Source: CASQEL01 sp036655975
GTDB lineage: Bacteria > Desulfobacterota > Desulfovibrionia > Desulfovibrionales > Desulfovibrionaceae
Direction of reading: 5' to 3'
Assembly (NCBI GenBank): GCA_036655975.1
Contig: JAVVPD010000021.1
Span: 1-28,983 of the forward strand
Length of the DNA: 28,983 nucleotides
Shown piece after piece: positions 16,103 to 24,548 of this stretch. A program made the translations under genes and the position numbers. Within the stretch, counting starts at the first letter, position 1. Each line of letters starts with the position of its first letter. Below the pieces are notes generated by a model. It was not told the origin of the DNA. It made no database searches and worked only from the letters and a program-made list of their open reading frames with translations.

Positions 16103-16172
16103 ATTCGGCAATACTTGCCGAACACGCCAAGCCCCCAAAATTATCCCCTTGTAATTACACATCTTTTCAATT

Positions 16173-16187
16173 TGGAACACTCTTTGT
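16173..16187 (+). promoter_or_regulatory. Possible sigma-54 promoter upstream of fliK
   Basis: TGGAAC (16173-16178), five bases, then TTGT (16184-16187) resembles the -24/-12 consensus TGGCAC-N5-TTGC with two mismatches; the invariant GG of the -24 element is present but the -12 GC is GT. It lies 27 bases before the fliK ATG. Confidence 0.35.
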
Positions 16188-16214
16188 AAGGCATAGCCTG
16201 CAAGGAGTGTTATC

Positions 16215-18098
16215 ATGCAAATTATTCCTCATCTTTCGTCGTCTTCGCCAATCTTTGAAGACGAATTATCTCCCCACCGGGCCCCAAACACCACGGATGC
16301 GGAATCTTTTGCGGACTATCTCCTCGCCCAACAAGAAGCACAAAGAGCTGTAGACGAAGGCATTGAACGCTCTGTCACCACGGCTCTGCAAGCACTGGCA
16401 CAGCCTTCAACGCCTTTGCAGGAAGCGCCCTATACCGTCAAAAGTAAAACAGACGCAGGCACCTACACCCTTGAAGAAGTATGCTTTAGCAAAACAGAAT
16501 TGGTGGAATTGCGTGAAAAACTGATTGACGCCGGAGCCCCCACACAAACACTTGAAAAATTTGATAAACTCGTAAACCAACCTGACGGCGCGACCATGGC
16601 GCAAGTTATGGCAAGCTTACACAAGACACAAAGCCCAATATCCTTATCAGATGACGACAAGAACGCGCTCACGTCTTTGCTACAAAAAATTGATGGTACA
16701 GGCGCATTAGAAGAAAAAGTCATGGGGCTGCTCCAGAGCGGACAAGGACTGGCGGCGTGGAACATACTGTCACAAACGCTTACGGGCCTTGATCCTTCCA
16801 AAACTTTTAGCATTGACAAGTCAGAAATTGCCGTTTTGGGCAAGGCATTAGGGCTTTCGGGCGCGGGGCAGCAACAATTGCTCGCGGGCTTTGGCAATAC
16901 CCAAAACCTTGAACTGACAGCGACCCAATGCAAGCAATTACTCAGTCCGGCCCAAAGCGACTTGGTGCAGCGTGAAGCTGACCAAAAAAAGTTGAACGCA
17001 GCCTTTACTGCCGTTGTTGATCCTATTTTGCAGAAAGCCCGCAAGCGCATGCAGAACGAAAAAGACGCTGCCTCACGGCAGAGCCGCCAGGTCGAGCAAA
17101 GCAAAATCATGATTCATAAAACCGTCACCACAACAGCCCGCAATACGGTGGAAACAACCGCAGTTAAGCCCGATCAAACAACAGATACGGGGGAAAAAAC
17201 TTCCACCATCGCCAAAGACGCGCCAGCCGACACGGCGAAGCTTGCAGCCCAAAATAAAGGCGAAAGCGCGGCGGAACACCTTGCAGCACCGCTGCGGGGT
17301 GATATTCCCAAAACACCCGAGGTGCAAAACACCCCCACCACACCCCACAAGTCTGTCGACCCTGACAACCAGATGCAGAACCGCGCTCAGGCCCATTTGC
17401 TGCGCGACAACGGGAACATGTCCGACGAGCGCAACGCTGCTGACAACAAAAAGTCCAGCAATACAGGGTGGGAAGCCTTACTCAACAAGGTGGAAACGCG
17501 GACGCAAAAATCCCAGCCAACCACCGCCACACAAAGCATGACGGGCAATATTCAGGGCGTACACACAGGCCTGCTAGCCTCCGGAGCCACCACCACCGCC
17601 ACCGGAACCCCAAACCATATAGCGCGCCACGTTGCCTCGCAGGTAGAACAAGCCATGCTCAGTGCCATGCGGGATGGCAGCAAAAAGTTGGAACTGCAAC
17701 TCAACCCTGTGGATTTAGGCAGCCTGACTCTGACCCTGACCACCCGCAATGGCGAAGTCAGCGCGATTATCCGTTCTGAACGCACCGAAACCGCCGACTT
17801 GATGATACGGCAATTGGACATGCTGCGTACCAATTTAGAGCAACAAGGCATTAAGGTGGACAAGCTGGAAGTGCAAACGCAAGCCCAAAATCAACAAAAT
17901 ACCGCTTGGAACGGCATGCAACAGCACAATAGCCAGCAGGAAGAACATGCCCGTCGGGAACAACTAGACCGGATTCGTAATCTTGGAAGAGTACGAAATA
18001 CCAGTACAAATGCACATGATATCACTTTGGAACAAGGGTTGCAGATAACAGCCCGTACGGCAGAAAATGCCGCGCAAAGTCTTCACATTGTCGCATAA
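16215..18098 (+). CDS. fliK: Flagellar hook-length control protein FliK
   Basis: The 627-residue protein is low-complexity, hydrophilic and Gln/Thr/Ala-rich over most of its length and ends in a Flg_hook domain (about residues 480-575) recognised by LELQLNPVDLGSLTLTL and the MIRQLDMLRTNLEQQGIKV segment. FliK is exported by the flagellar type III system, measures hook length and switches export to filament proteins. It is longer than E. coli FliK (405 residues), the extra length lying in the central disordered region. AAGGAG eight bases upstream supports the start. flgD follows after 15 bases and then flgE, so ruler, cap and hook are probably co-transcribed. Confidence 0.9.
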   Translation: MQIIPHLSSSSPIFEDELSPHRAPNTTDAESFADYLLAQQEAQRAVDEGIERSVTTALQALAQPSTPLQEAPYTVKSKTDAGTYTLEEVCFSKTELVELREKLIDAGAPTQTLEKFDKLVNQPDGATMAQVMASLHKTQSPISLSDDDKNALTSLLQKIDGTGALEEKVMGLLQSGQGLAAWNILSQTLTGLDPSKTFSIDKSEIAVLGKALGLSGAGQQQLLAGFGNTQNLELTATQCKQLLSPAQSDLVQREADQKKLNAAFTAVVDPILQKARKRMQNEKDAASRQSRQVEQSKIMIHKTVTTTARNTVETTAVKPDQTTDTGEKTSTIAKDAPADTAKLAAQNKGESAAEHLAAPLRGDIPKTPEVQNTPTTPHKSVDPDNQMQNRAQAHLLRDNGNMSDERNAADNKKSSNTGWEALLNKVETRTQKSQPTTATQSMTGNIQGVHTGLLASGATTTATGTPNHIARHVASQVEQAMLSAMRDGSKKLELQLNPVDLGSLTLTLTTRNGEVSAIIRSERTETADLMIRQLDMLRTNLEQQGIKVDKLEVQTQAQNQQNTAWNGMQQHNSQQEEHARREQLDRIRNLGRVRNTSTNAHDITLEQGLQITARTAENAAQSLHIVA

Positions 18099-18113
18099 TA
18101 CGAGGTAACGGTC

Positions 18114-18957
18114 ATGCCCATCAATCCCGCCCAGCTGAACGACAGCAAAAATGAATTCAACCAAGCTGTAGGAAATCAAAAGGGTAGTGCGCTCGATAAA
18201 GATTCGTTCATGCTTCTGCTGGTCACCCAGTTTAAGTATCAGGATCCACTCAACCCTATGGAAGATAAAGAATTTATTGCTCAACTGGCACAATTTTCCA
18301 GCCTTGAACAATTGATGAACTTAAATGACAGCATGGGCACCCTTACCGATGCGACTAACAGCCAGCAAATGCTCAATGCCACATCCTACATTGGCAAAAC
18401 AGTGTTAGCGGCGGGTACGTCTATCAGCAAAACGGGCGACAGCGTTACCAAGTTCCAATATGCCTTGAGCGAACAGTCCGCCAGCGGTGTTGTCAACGTG
18501 TACGATTCTAACAANNNNNNNNNNTCAATTAGTGTACACCGAAACCTTGCCGTCACAGCAAAAGGGCAGCTACGACTTTAACTGGACCGGCAAAACCCTG
18601 ACCGGCGGCAATGCCCCCGATGGCGTGTACACCGTACGCATGGCCTGCCAAACCGACAAAGGTGCCCCCATCATTATGGACAGTCAGGTGGAAGGGGAAG
18701 TTGCGGGTGTGCGTAATGAAAATGGCATTATTTACCTCCGTTTGACCGACGGGCGCGTAGTAAGCCTCGCCAATGTGCGCCAAGTGGGCGCGACCACGCC
18801 TAAAGAACCAGAAAAGCCGGCAGAAAAACCTGAGGAAAAGCCCGAGGAAAAGCCCGTCGTTCCTCCCGTAAACCCTGATCCAGAAATACCAGATCCAAAG
18901 ATTCCCCCGGTCATACCCACGAGCATGACCATACCAGAGGCCCCAGTTATACCCTAG
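18114..18957 (+). CDS. flgD: Flagellar hook cap protein FlgD (interrupted by a ten-N assembly gap)
   Basis: The N-terminal part has the FlgD signature DSFMLLLVTQFKYQDPLNPM and EFIAQLAQFSSLEQLMNL. After the N-run at 18515-18524 the frame shifts, but the protein continues logically with QLVYTETLPSQQKGSYDFNW, the NAPDGVYTVRM strand of the FlgD Ig-like/tudor region, and ends at TAG 18955-18957. Removing the ten Ns brings both halves into one frame, so this is an intact gene with an assembly artefact rather than a pseudogene. The last 50 residues are an unusual Pro/Glu/Lys-rich tail with several EKP repeats. FlgD caps the growing hook and is needed for FlgE assembly. GAGGTAA precedes the ATG. Confidence 0.9.
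18515..18524. other. Assembly gap (10 N) inside flgD
   Basis: Ten unresolved bases break the flgD reading frame. The flanking codons read D-S-N before it and Q-L-V-Y after it; joining the flanks directly gives AAC AAT CAA TTA in frame, so the true gap length is compatible with zero or any multiple of three. Confidence 0.95.
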
Positions 18958-19042
18958 GGGCGCACAAAAATTGAGGCAACGCGGCAGCAACGCGGACACA
19001 CCTAACTTTAGCAATGGCTAATCAGCATATACGGAGGTCATC

Positions 19043-21103
19043 ATGGGTCTTTCAGCAAGTATGTGGGGCAGCGTTTCAGGCTTGCTCATGCACGGCGAAA
19101 AAATGAATGTTGTCGGTAACAATATTGCCAATATCAGCACCATCGGCTTCAAGGGCCAGCGCATGGACTTTGAAGACTATATTTATCAAAACAGTTTCAG
19201 TGCTGGCGGCCCCACCCAAATTGGGCGCGGCGTAGGCATCAGTGCTGTTATGGGCGACTTTTCACAATCATCCTTCGAAACAACCAATGATCCCACAGAC
19301 CTAGCCATCGCTGGCAAGGGCTTCTTTCAAGTAAAAGACCCCTATTCAGAACAAGTATGGTACACCCGCGCGGGGAACTTTCGCTTTGATAAAGAAGGCA
19401 CCCTGCGTAACCCCCAAGGCTTTGCCCTGCAGGGCTGGGAAATTGACAATACCACGGGCCTCAGCCTAGGCACAGGCACAGCGGCTGTTGCGGCGAACAA
19501 GTCCCCCTTACGCGGTACCGGTGTGCCCACAGACGTGCGTTTTAACACTTGGACCGTAGACCCCAAACAAACCAGTAAAATAGAATGGGGCGTGCAGCTC
19601 GATACGCGGCCCGGCAATGACAAAAGCGTAGACGCCAAAAATCCCATGTTCTCGCTCTTCGGTACGTGGAACGGCAAACAGCCGCCGCTTACCCCGTCTA
19701 CCAAGCCCATTTCCTCTGACGCTTACGCCTACCCCGCCACCATGCAGGTGTACGACGAAGGCGGCACCGCCCACACCATCACTACCTATTTTGACCAAGT
19801 GACAGGCGGCGGTAAAATTCAGAATTTACCAGCCGGCTATCAGGTGTACGAATATCTCACCACCATGAATCCTGCCGAAGATTTACGCACCTACGGGGGG
19901 ACATACAATCCGGCAACAGGTTTAATGCAGGATGATTTAACCACCTACACCGCGCCACTAAATGCCAAGGGCAATGCCGTTCCGGCCGGCCACGCAACAT
20001 TGGCAACAACAAATCCCGCTGGTATGACGTTGACGCAAGCCTTGGCCTTGGTTAATGCCAATTCCGGCCTTGCTCCTATCACGGAAGCGGACTTAAACAT
20101 TAAACAATATCCCAGTAATGGCTGGACGCTAGACCCCACAGACCCCACGGTGCGCGCCGCTCTTGGACGCGCTACAGGGGCGGATCTGGCAAACCTGAAC
20201 GCCTTGGTTGGGCCGCCTGCCCTTGCCAATCTCACGCCTGCAGACGCCAATACCGTAAAGAAGATGAGCGAAACCCAGTCTGCCGGTATATTAATGACGG
20301 GAACTTTGGTTTTCAACTCCGCCGGGCAATTGGTCAGCCAAAGTGCTTACAGCTACAAGGGGAATACGGTTATGGGGGATGACACCTCCTACAATTTCAA
20401 CCCCGACAACCTTGAAAACTGGGAGCCTACTCCGGTGTCCAGCAACGGCTACCCCGTGTTTACCCCCAACTTTTCCGGTCAGCCCTTGGCGAACAGCGTT
20501 CACCAGAAGGCTTCCACCGCAAGCTTAAATCAAAATGATGCGGAACGCTATTTGATTGAATTGGACTTTGGTTTCAAAAGCCAAATTTTGGATGTGCCAT
20601 GGTCTAACGCACGCAACGCCGCCACCGTAGGCACCGACTATGCCAACCTTGCCAGCATGGTGGACGGCAAGCGCTCGCCAACAGCCAGCCGCGCGTCCGC
20701 CGCGCAAGGGGCCACCATTACCAGCCTGCAAGACGGCTATACCTTTGGCAGCCTGAGTAACTATAATGTGGACAAAGACGGAATACTCTACGGCATCTAT
20801 TCTAACGGTGTAACCCTGCCGCTGTATCAGACGGCTATTTATGACTTTGTCAATACTCAGGGCCTGCGCCGTGAAGGCGGAAACTTGTTCTCCGCCACGC
20901 AAGACTCGGGCAATCCGCGCCTGAGTGCGGCGGGGCAAAACGGCATGGGCACCGTCAATTCCTATTCCGTCGAGCAGTCCAACGTAGACATGGCCCGCGA
21001 ATTTGTGCAAATGATCAGCACCCAGCGCGGCTTCCAAGCCAACTCCAAAGGCATTACCACCGTGGACGCTATGCTGGAAACCGTTATCGGCATGAAGCGC
21101 TAG
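19043..21103 (+). CDS. flgE: Flagellar hook protein FlgE (long form)
   Basis: The 686-residue protein has the conserved ends of hook/rod proteins: N-terminal MGLSASMWGSVSGLLMHGEK then MNVVGNNIANISTIGFKGQR, and C-terminal VEQSNVDMAREFVQMISTQR with ANSKGITTVDAMLETVIGMK. The N-terminal FlgE region NPQGFALQGWEID confirms it as hook rather than rod or basal-body FlgF/FlgG. It is much longer than the 402-residue enterobacterial FlgE; the extra residues form surface domains in the middle (about 150-540), a variable region in the family. It polymerises into the universal joint outside the cell. GGAGG precedes the ATG by five bases, and flgD ends 85 bases upstream. A 13-bp hairpin follows the stop. 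Confidence 0.96.
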   Translation: MGLSASMWGSVSGLLMHGEKMNVVGNNIANISTIGFKGQRMDFEDYIYQNSFSAGGPTQIGRGVGISAVMGDFSQSSFETTNDPTDLAIAGKGFFQVKDPYSEQVWYTRAGNFRFDKEGTLRNPQGFALQGWEIDNTTGLSLGTGTAAVAANKSPLRGTGVPTDVRFNTWTVDPKQTSKIEWGVQLDTRPGNDKSVDAKNPMFSLFGTWNGKQPPLTPSTKPISSDAYAYPATMQVYDEGGTAHTITTYFDQVTGGGKIQNLPAGYQVYEYLTTMNPAEDLRTYGGTYNPATGLMQDDLTTYTAPLNAKGNAVPAGHATLATTNPAGMTLTQALALVNANSGLAPITEADLNIKQYPSNGWTLDPTDPTVRAALGRATGADLANLNALVGPPALANLTPADANTVKKMSETQSAGILMTGTLVFNSAGQLVSQSAYSYKGNTVMGDDTSYNFNPDNLENWEPTPVSSNGYPVFTPNFSGQPLANSVHQKASTASLNQNDAERYLIELDFGFKSQILDVPWSNARNAATVGTDYANLASMVDGKRSPTASRASAAQGATITSLQDGYTFGSLSNYNVDKDGILYGIYSNGVTLPLYQTAIYDFVNTQGLRREGGNLFSATQDSGNPRLSAAGQNGMGTVNSYSVEQSNVDMAREFVQMISTQRGFQANSKGITTVDAMLETVIGMKR

Positions 21104-21128
21104 TAAACATATTCCGTATATGCACAAG

Positions 21129-21164
21129 GAAACCACCATGGATTTTGCTGACCATGGTGGTTTC
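21129..21164 (+). terminator. 13-bp perfect hairpin after flgE
   Basis: GAAACCACCATGG (21129-21141) pairs perfectly with CCATGGTGGTTTC (21152-21164) around a 10-base loop, 25 bases after the flgE stop. It lacks a T-run on either strand, so termination here may be weak or need Rho; it could serve both convergent transcripts. Confidence 0.55.
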
Positions 21165-21170
21165 TGCATG

Positions 21171-21198
21171 CCTAAAGCATTTTTGATTCCAGACGCTC
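21171..21198. repeat. 28-base intergenic repeat, copy 1
   Basis: These 28 bases, beginning CCTAAAGCATTTTTGATTCC, are identical to 28235-28262 on the same strand. Both copies lie between the 3' ends of convergent genes. After base 21198 the two copies diverge. Confidence 0.85.
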
Positions 21199-21243
21199 GC
21201 CCCTGCCGCCCTTCCTGAGCCTTTCTTCCTATCGACGCAGAGC

Positions 21244-22320
21244 TTAATGTTTGCCCGCGTCTTCACGCCTAATAGCAGCGCGAATTTCCCGAATCAAGGG
21301 GCTGAAGTCGCTCATACCCGGTAAATTTAAGCCCTTAATGTTGGTGAGATATTGCTGACGCAGACGCGCCAAATGGTCTTGGCATTGCTGCTGAAATTCC
21401 TTACTGGCGGGTATAAAAACGTGCCCCTGCTCAAGGAGTTGCTGCTGAACTTCGTTTTGCGCCACGTCTAGGGCAAGCCCGCAACGGATAGCCATGGCAC
21501 GGCCTGTGGTTTCGGTGAGCAATGCTTTGTGTTCTGGCGGCAGGGCGTACCAAACTTCTTTGTTTATCCCCATATAAAAACTATAGTACACTAAGGGGAC
21601 ACAAGTGGTGAAGTTGATATATGAGGAAATGTCAAAGGAAATAAGCGGAGGAATGGGGCACAGCACCCCCTCGGCTAAACCTTTACGCAACATTGAGGCT
21701 GTTTCTGCGGGGAGACAACGCACCGGTATGCCTCCCACAGAGAGTATAAAGCGTTCTAACAAATCCGTCCACACCAACAGCTTGAGGCCTTGTAGTTCTG
21801 CAATAGTTGTAACAGGCTTAGTGCTGGTATGAATATATACGGGGGAAGAGCTCCATGCCCATAGCAGGTGCATCATTTGCAATTCCGCTTGCAAAGCCTT
21901 GTGAGTTTGCACCACATCCCACACAATACGGGAGGCCACATGGGAATTGGGCGCGTCCAGATGATATGCAAAGAGATTACTGACAGGCGGTATGGGATGC
22001 AAAGTCATGGGAAGCACCCCCGCCACATTCAGCGCACCTATCACCAAAGGCGCGTAGGCATCAAATTCAGTAAGCAGTGTACTCGCATCGTACTGATCAA
22101 TTTTAATAGCACCTTTACTTTTTGTCTGTATTTCTTCTACCCACGGGGCAAACACCTTGTGTTGCAGGGCATGCCGCTTGTCATAAGGACTTGCCATAAT
22201 TAGCGGCAAGGTGGACGTAGAGTCTGCAAAGGCCGTACCGCACAGAATCCAAAACAGGGGCACCAACACGCAGGAGCAGCGCACGAAAAGCGTCATAACA
22301 GACACAGAATTATATCGCAT
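21244..22320 (-). CDS. TRAP/DctP-type periplasmic solute-binding protein, orphan, overlapping a sensor kinase gene
   Basis: The 358-residue protein has a signal peptide (MRYNSVSVMTLFVRC onward, cleavage likely after CGTAFA) and the DctP fold pattern: VFAPWVEEIQTKSKGAIKID near the N-terminus, TIAELQGLKLLVW in the middle and YSFYMGINKEVWYALPPEHK further on. The Arg of the family's usual LKIR carboxylate-binding motif appears replaced (GLKLLVWTD), so the ligand may not be a simple carboxylate. ATG 22320 is chosen because GGAG lies six bases upstream; ATG 22323 is the alternative. The start lies inside the end of the histidine kinase gene (11-base overlap), so the two are translationally coupled. 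No TRAP permease subunits are nearby, suggesting a sensing rather than uptake role. Confidence 0.82.
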   Translation of the reverse strand: MRYNSVSVMTLFVRCSCVLVPLFWILCGTAFADSTSTLPLIMASPYDKRHALQHKVFAPWVEEIQTKSKGAIKIDQYDASTLLTEFDAYAPLVIGALNVAGVLPMTLHPIPPVSNLFAYHLDAPNSHVASRIVWDVVQTHKALQAELQMMHLLWAWSSSPVYIHTSTKPVTTIAELQGLKLLVWTDLLERFILSVGGIPVRCLPAETASMLRKGLAEGVLCPIPPLISFDISSYINFTTCVPLVYYSFYMGINKEVWYALPPEHKALLTETTGRAMAIRCGLALDVAQNEVQQQLLEQGHVFIPASKEFQQQCQDHLARLRQQYLTNIKGLNLPGMSDFSPLIREIRAAIRREDAGKH

Positions 22321-24507
22321 CATGCTCTCCAGAAAAAATTTGTGGGCAGTATTTTCGTAAGGTATTCTCCAAAACCGTGGGCGATATGGGTTTGGTAACA
22401 TGCGCGTTCATTCCCGCAGCAAGGCTTTTCTCCTGATCGCCCGCCATAGCATGGGCGGTCATGGCAATGATGGGCATCTGCAGGCCCAAGGCACGGATTT
22501 CTTGGGTGGCGGTAATGCCGTCCATTTCTGGCATTTGAATATCCATAAGAATAATATCAAAGGCGCCACTCTGGGCAAACTGTACAGCCGCGCTCCCTGT
22601 TCCCACTACGGTTACGGCAGTGGTGTAGGCCTTTAATAATTCGACAATAATGAGCTGATTAATCTCGTTGTCTTCCGCCACAAGAATTTGACAAGGGGCA
22701 GACTTTTCCACCGCCGCAGCTTTACCTTCCGTATTTACCGCAAGATTTTGGGCAGGCAATATGTCTTGAAAAGCGTCTGAAGGTGAAGAATCAATGCACA
22801 ATACGGATTCAAGGCCAGCACTGGAGCGACGCCCCTCGCAGACGATGGTACAGGTGAAGGTGCTGCCCCAGCCCACCTCGCTGGAAACCGTTATATCACC
22901 GTCGAGCATCTGGGCAAGGTTTTTGCTAATAATCAAGCCCAGGCCGGTGCCGCCAAATTTCCGTGTTGTGGAGGTATCCGCCTGCGAAAAAGGCCGGAAT
23001 AAACGCTGTATTCCTTCCTCATTTATACCAATACCCGTATCTTTTACGATAAATGACAATACATAATACGGTATTGCGGCATTGAAAGGGGCGGCTACAT
23101 CGTCAAAAATTTTTGCTTCTACTTTTATAGTAACGCTACCGTTGGCAGTAAATTTTAAACCATTGCTTGCAAGGTTGAGCAATATTTGTCCCAGACGATA
23201 AGGATCACTGCAAATAATAGTGGGGACATCGGGGGCGGAAACGCATTCCCAGTGCAGCCCCTTGCTCTCCGCCTGATCTGCCAAATTGTTGTACACATAG
23301 GCCAGCACATCATTCAGGCGAAAGTACACACGTTCCATCTCCAATTTGTGGGCTTCAATTTTAGAAATATCCAAAATATCGCTGATAAGTCGCAGGAGCG
23401 TGTTGCTCGAAAATTGTATTTTCCGCAAATAATCTGCCTGCTGGGGAGTAAGGGAAGTTTTTGACAACAGATGCGCCAACCCGATGATGCCGTTCATGGG
23501 GGTGCGTATTTCGTGGCTCATATTGGCAAGAAAATTGTTTTTAATGCAGATGGATTCTTCGGCCGCAAGCCTAGCGCGTTCCGTGCGGTGAACCAGCACC
23601 ATGGTCAGCCAGCCTACAACAACCAGCACCAGCAGCACCATGACTATGCCCGCAAGCAGGGTTGTATCCAGTAGAAAATTTATAGAACGCTGATATTCGG
23701 CATAGGTAATACTGAGCAGCAACTTCCAACCCGTGCGGGGTAAGGTGGTAAAAAAACAATAGTATTCAACAGGCATGGAGCGTTNNNNNNNNNNCCAAAG
23801 GCGTGGCCGGATTCCTGATCCATAATTTGCCGCCCCAAATTGGTGTGCGAAACATTGCGCCCTACCATGGAGGAATCTGGATGCAAAATAATATTCCCGT
23901 GATCGTCTAAGAGGGACATGTAGCCTGTCGCGCCCAGTTCAAAACGATTCGTGGTGGCCCCACCCAACTTTTGCATGTTAATAACCGCCACAGCCACCCC
24001 AACAATGCTATTTTCGTGGGCAATGGGCGCGGTAACGGCAATAACCATGTTTCCGGTGACGGGCGAACGATAGGGGGATGAAAAAAGCCGCAAGCCTTTA
24101 ATAGACTGCGCCACACAACGATCATCCACAACTTTAGTACCCGGAATCATAGGGTACGAAGACATGCGTAATGTGTTTTGACAATCCACAATAGCAATAA
24201 ATTCTACATAGGGGAACAGCAAGGCCATTTTTTGAAGAGTCACCAACTCATTCGGGTCGGCAGGTGCAGAATTCATACCCAGTGCCGTCAACGCTACCGA
24301 TGAGGTTGCCAAATTTTCCACCCCAAGGCGGGCCGCTTGCAAGGCATTGTGGACAGGGGTACACAAGGTTTCCACCAACAATTCTTGCTGGGCACGAATA
24401 CCGGCCTGCTGCGCGTCTGCCAATTTGATGGACATCATAGTGAAGCCCACACCCAGTATCAAGCAGAGGATACAAATAATAGCAAAGGGCAAAAAATATT
24501 TTTTCAT
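22310..24507 (-). CDS. Membrane hybrid histidine kinase with periplasmic Cache-like sensor and receiver domain (interrupted by a ten-N gap)
   Basis: In gene order the product has TM1 (YFLPFAIICILCLILGVGF), a periplasmic dCache-like domain (with GATGYMSLLDDHGNIILHPD), the N-run at 23785-23794, a Cache-like close (TTLPRTGWKLLLS), TM2 (LLAGIVMVLLVLVVVGWLTM), the HisKA box NMSHEIRTPMNGI with the phospho-accepting His, a HATPase domain (N box LLNLASNGLKF, G1 VKDTGIGI, G2 GGTGLGLIISK), and a receiver with the phospho-Asp in LMDIQMPEMDG and Lys in HVTKPIS. The two halves are in different frames because of the gap; a true gap of 2 modulo 3 bases would join them. I chose ATG 24507; ATGs at 24528 and 24546 are in frame upstream and arise from a small duplication. 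No separate DNA-binding regulator is adjacent. It overlaps the downstream binding-protein gene. Confidence 0.88.
23785..23794. other. Assembly gap (10 N) inside the histidine kinase gene
   Basis: Ten unresolved bases interrupt the end of the periplasmic sensor domain. On the minus strand the upstream half reads SGHAF before the gap and the downstream half resumes at RSMPVEYY. The real length must be 2 modulo 3 for one continuous frame, so the ten-base figure is a placeholder. Confidence 0.95.
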
Positions 24508-24511
24508 AGCA

Positions 24512-24548
24512 GTAAAGCCCTTCCCCATCTGTAAAGCCCTTCCCATCT
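24512..24548 (-). repeat. 18/19-base tandem duplication at the kinase start region
   Basis: Bases 24512-24530 and 24531-24548 are tandem copies differing by one C. On the minus strand each copy contains an ATG, and its GGGAAGGG can serve the next ATG downstream, so three in-frame candidate starts (24546, 24528, 24507) lie within 40 bases. Confidence 0.85.

Noticed and set aside
18114..18957. flgD as a frameshifted pseudogene
   Set aside because: The frame change coincides exactly with ten Ns, and the halves join in frame when they are removed.
19000..19042. Sigma-54 promoter before flgE
   Set aside because: The best candidate lacks the GG of the -24 element, and flgE is close behind flgD, so no separate promoter is supported.
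22310..24507. Two separate genes for the sensor part and the kinase part
   Set aside because: The break falls at an N-run inside one Cache-type domain, and neither half has its own matching start or stop there.
24512..24548. CRISPR-like repeat
   Set aside because: Only two directly adjacent copies with no spacer; it is a short tandem duplication.
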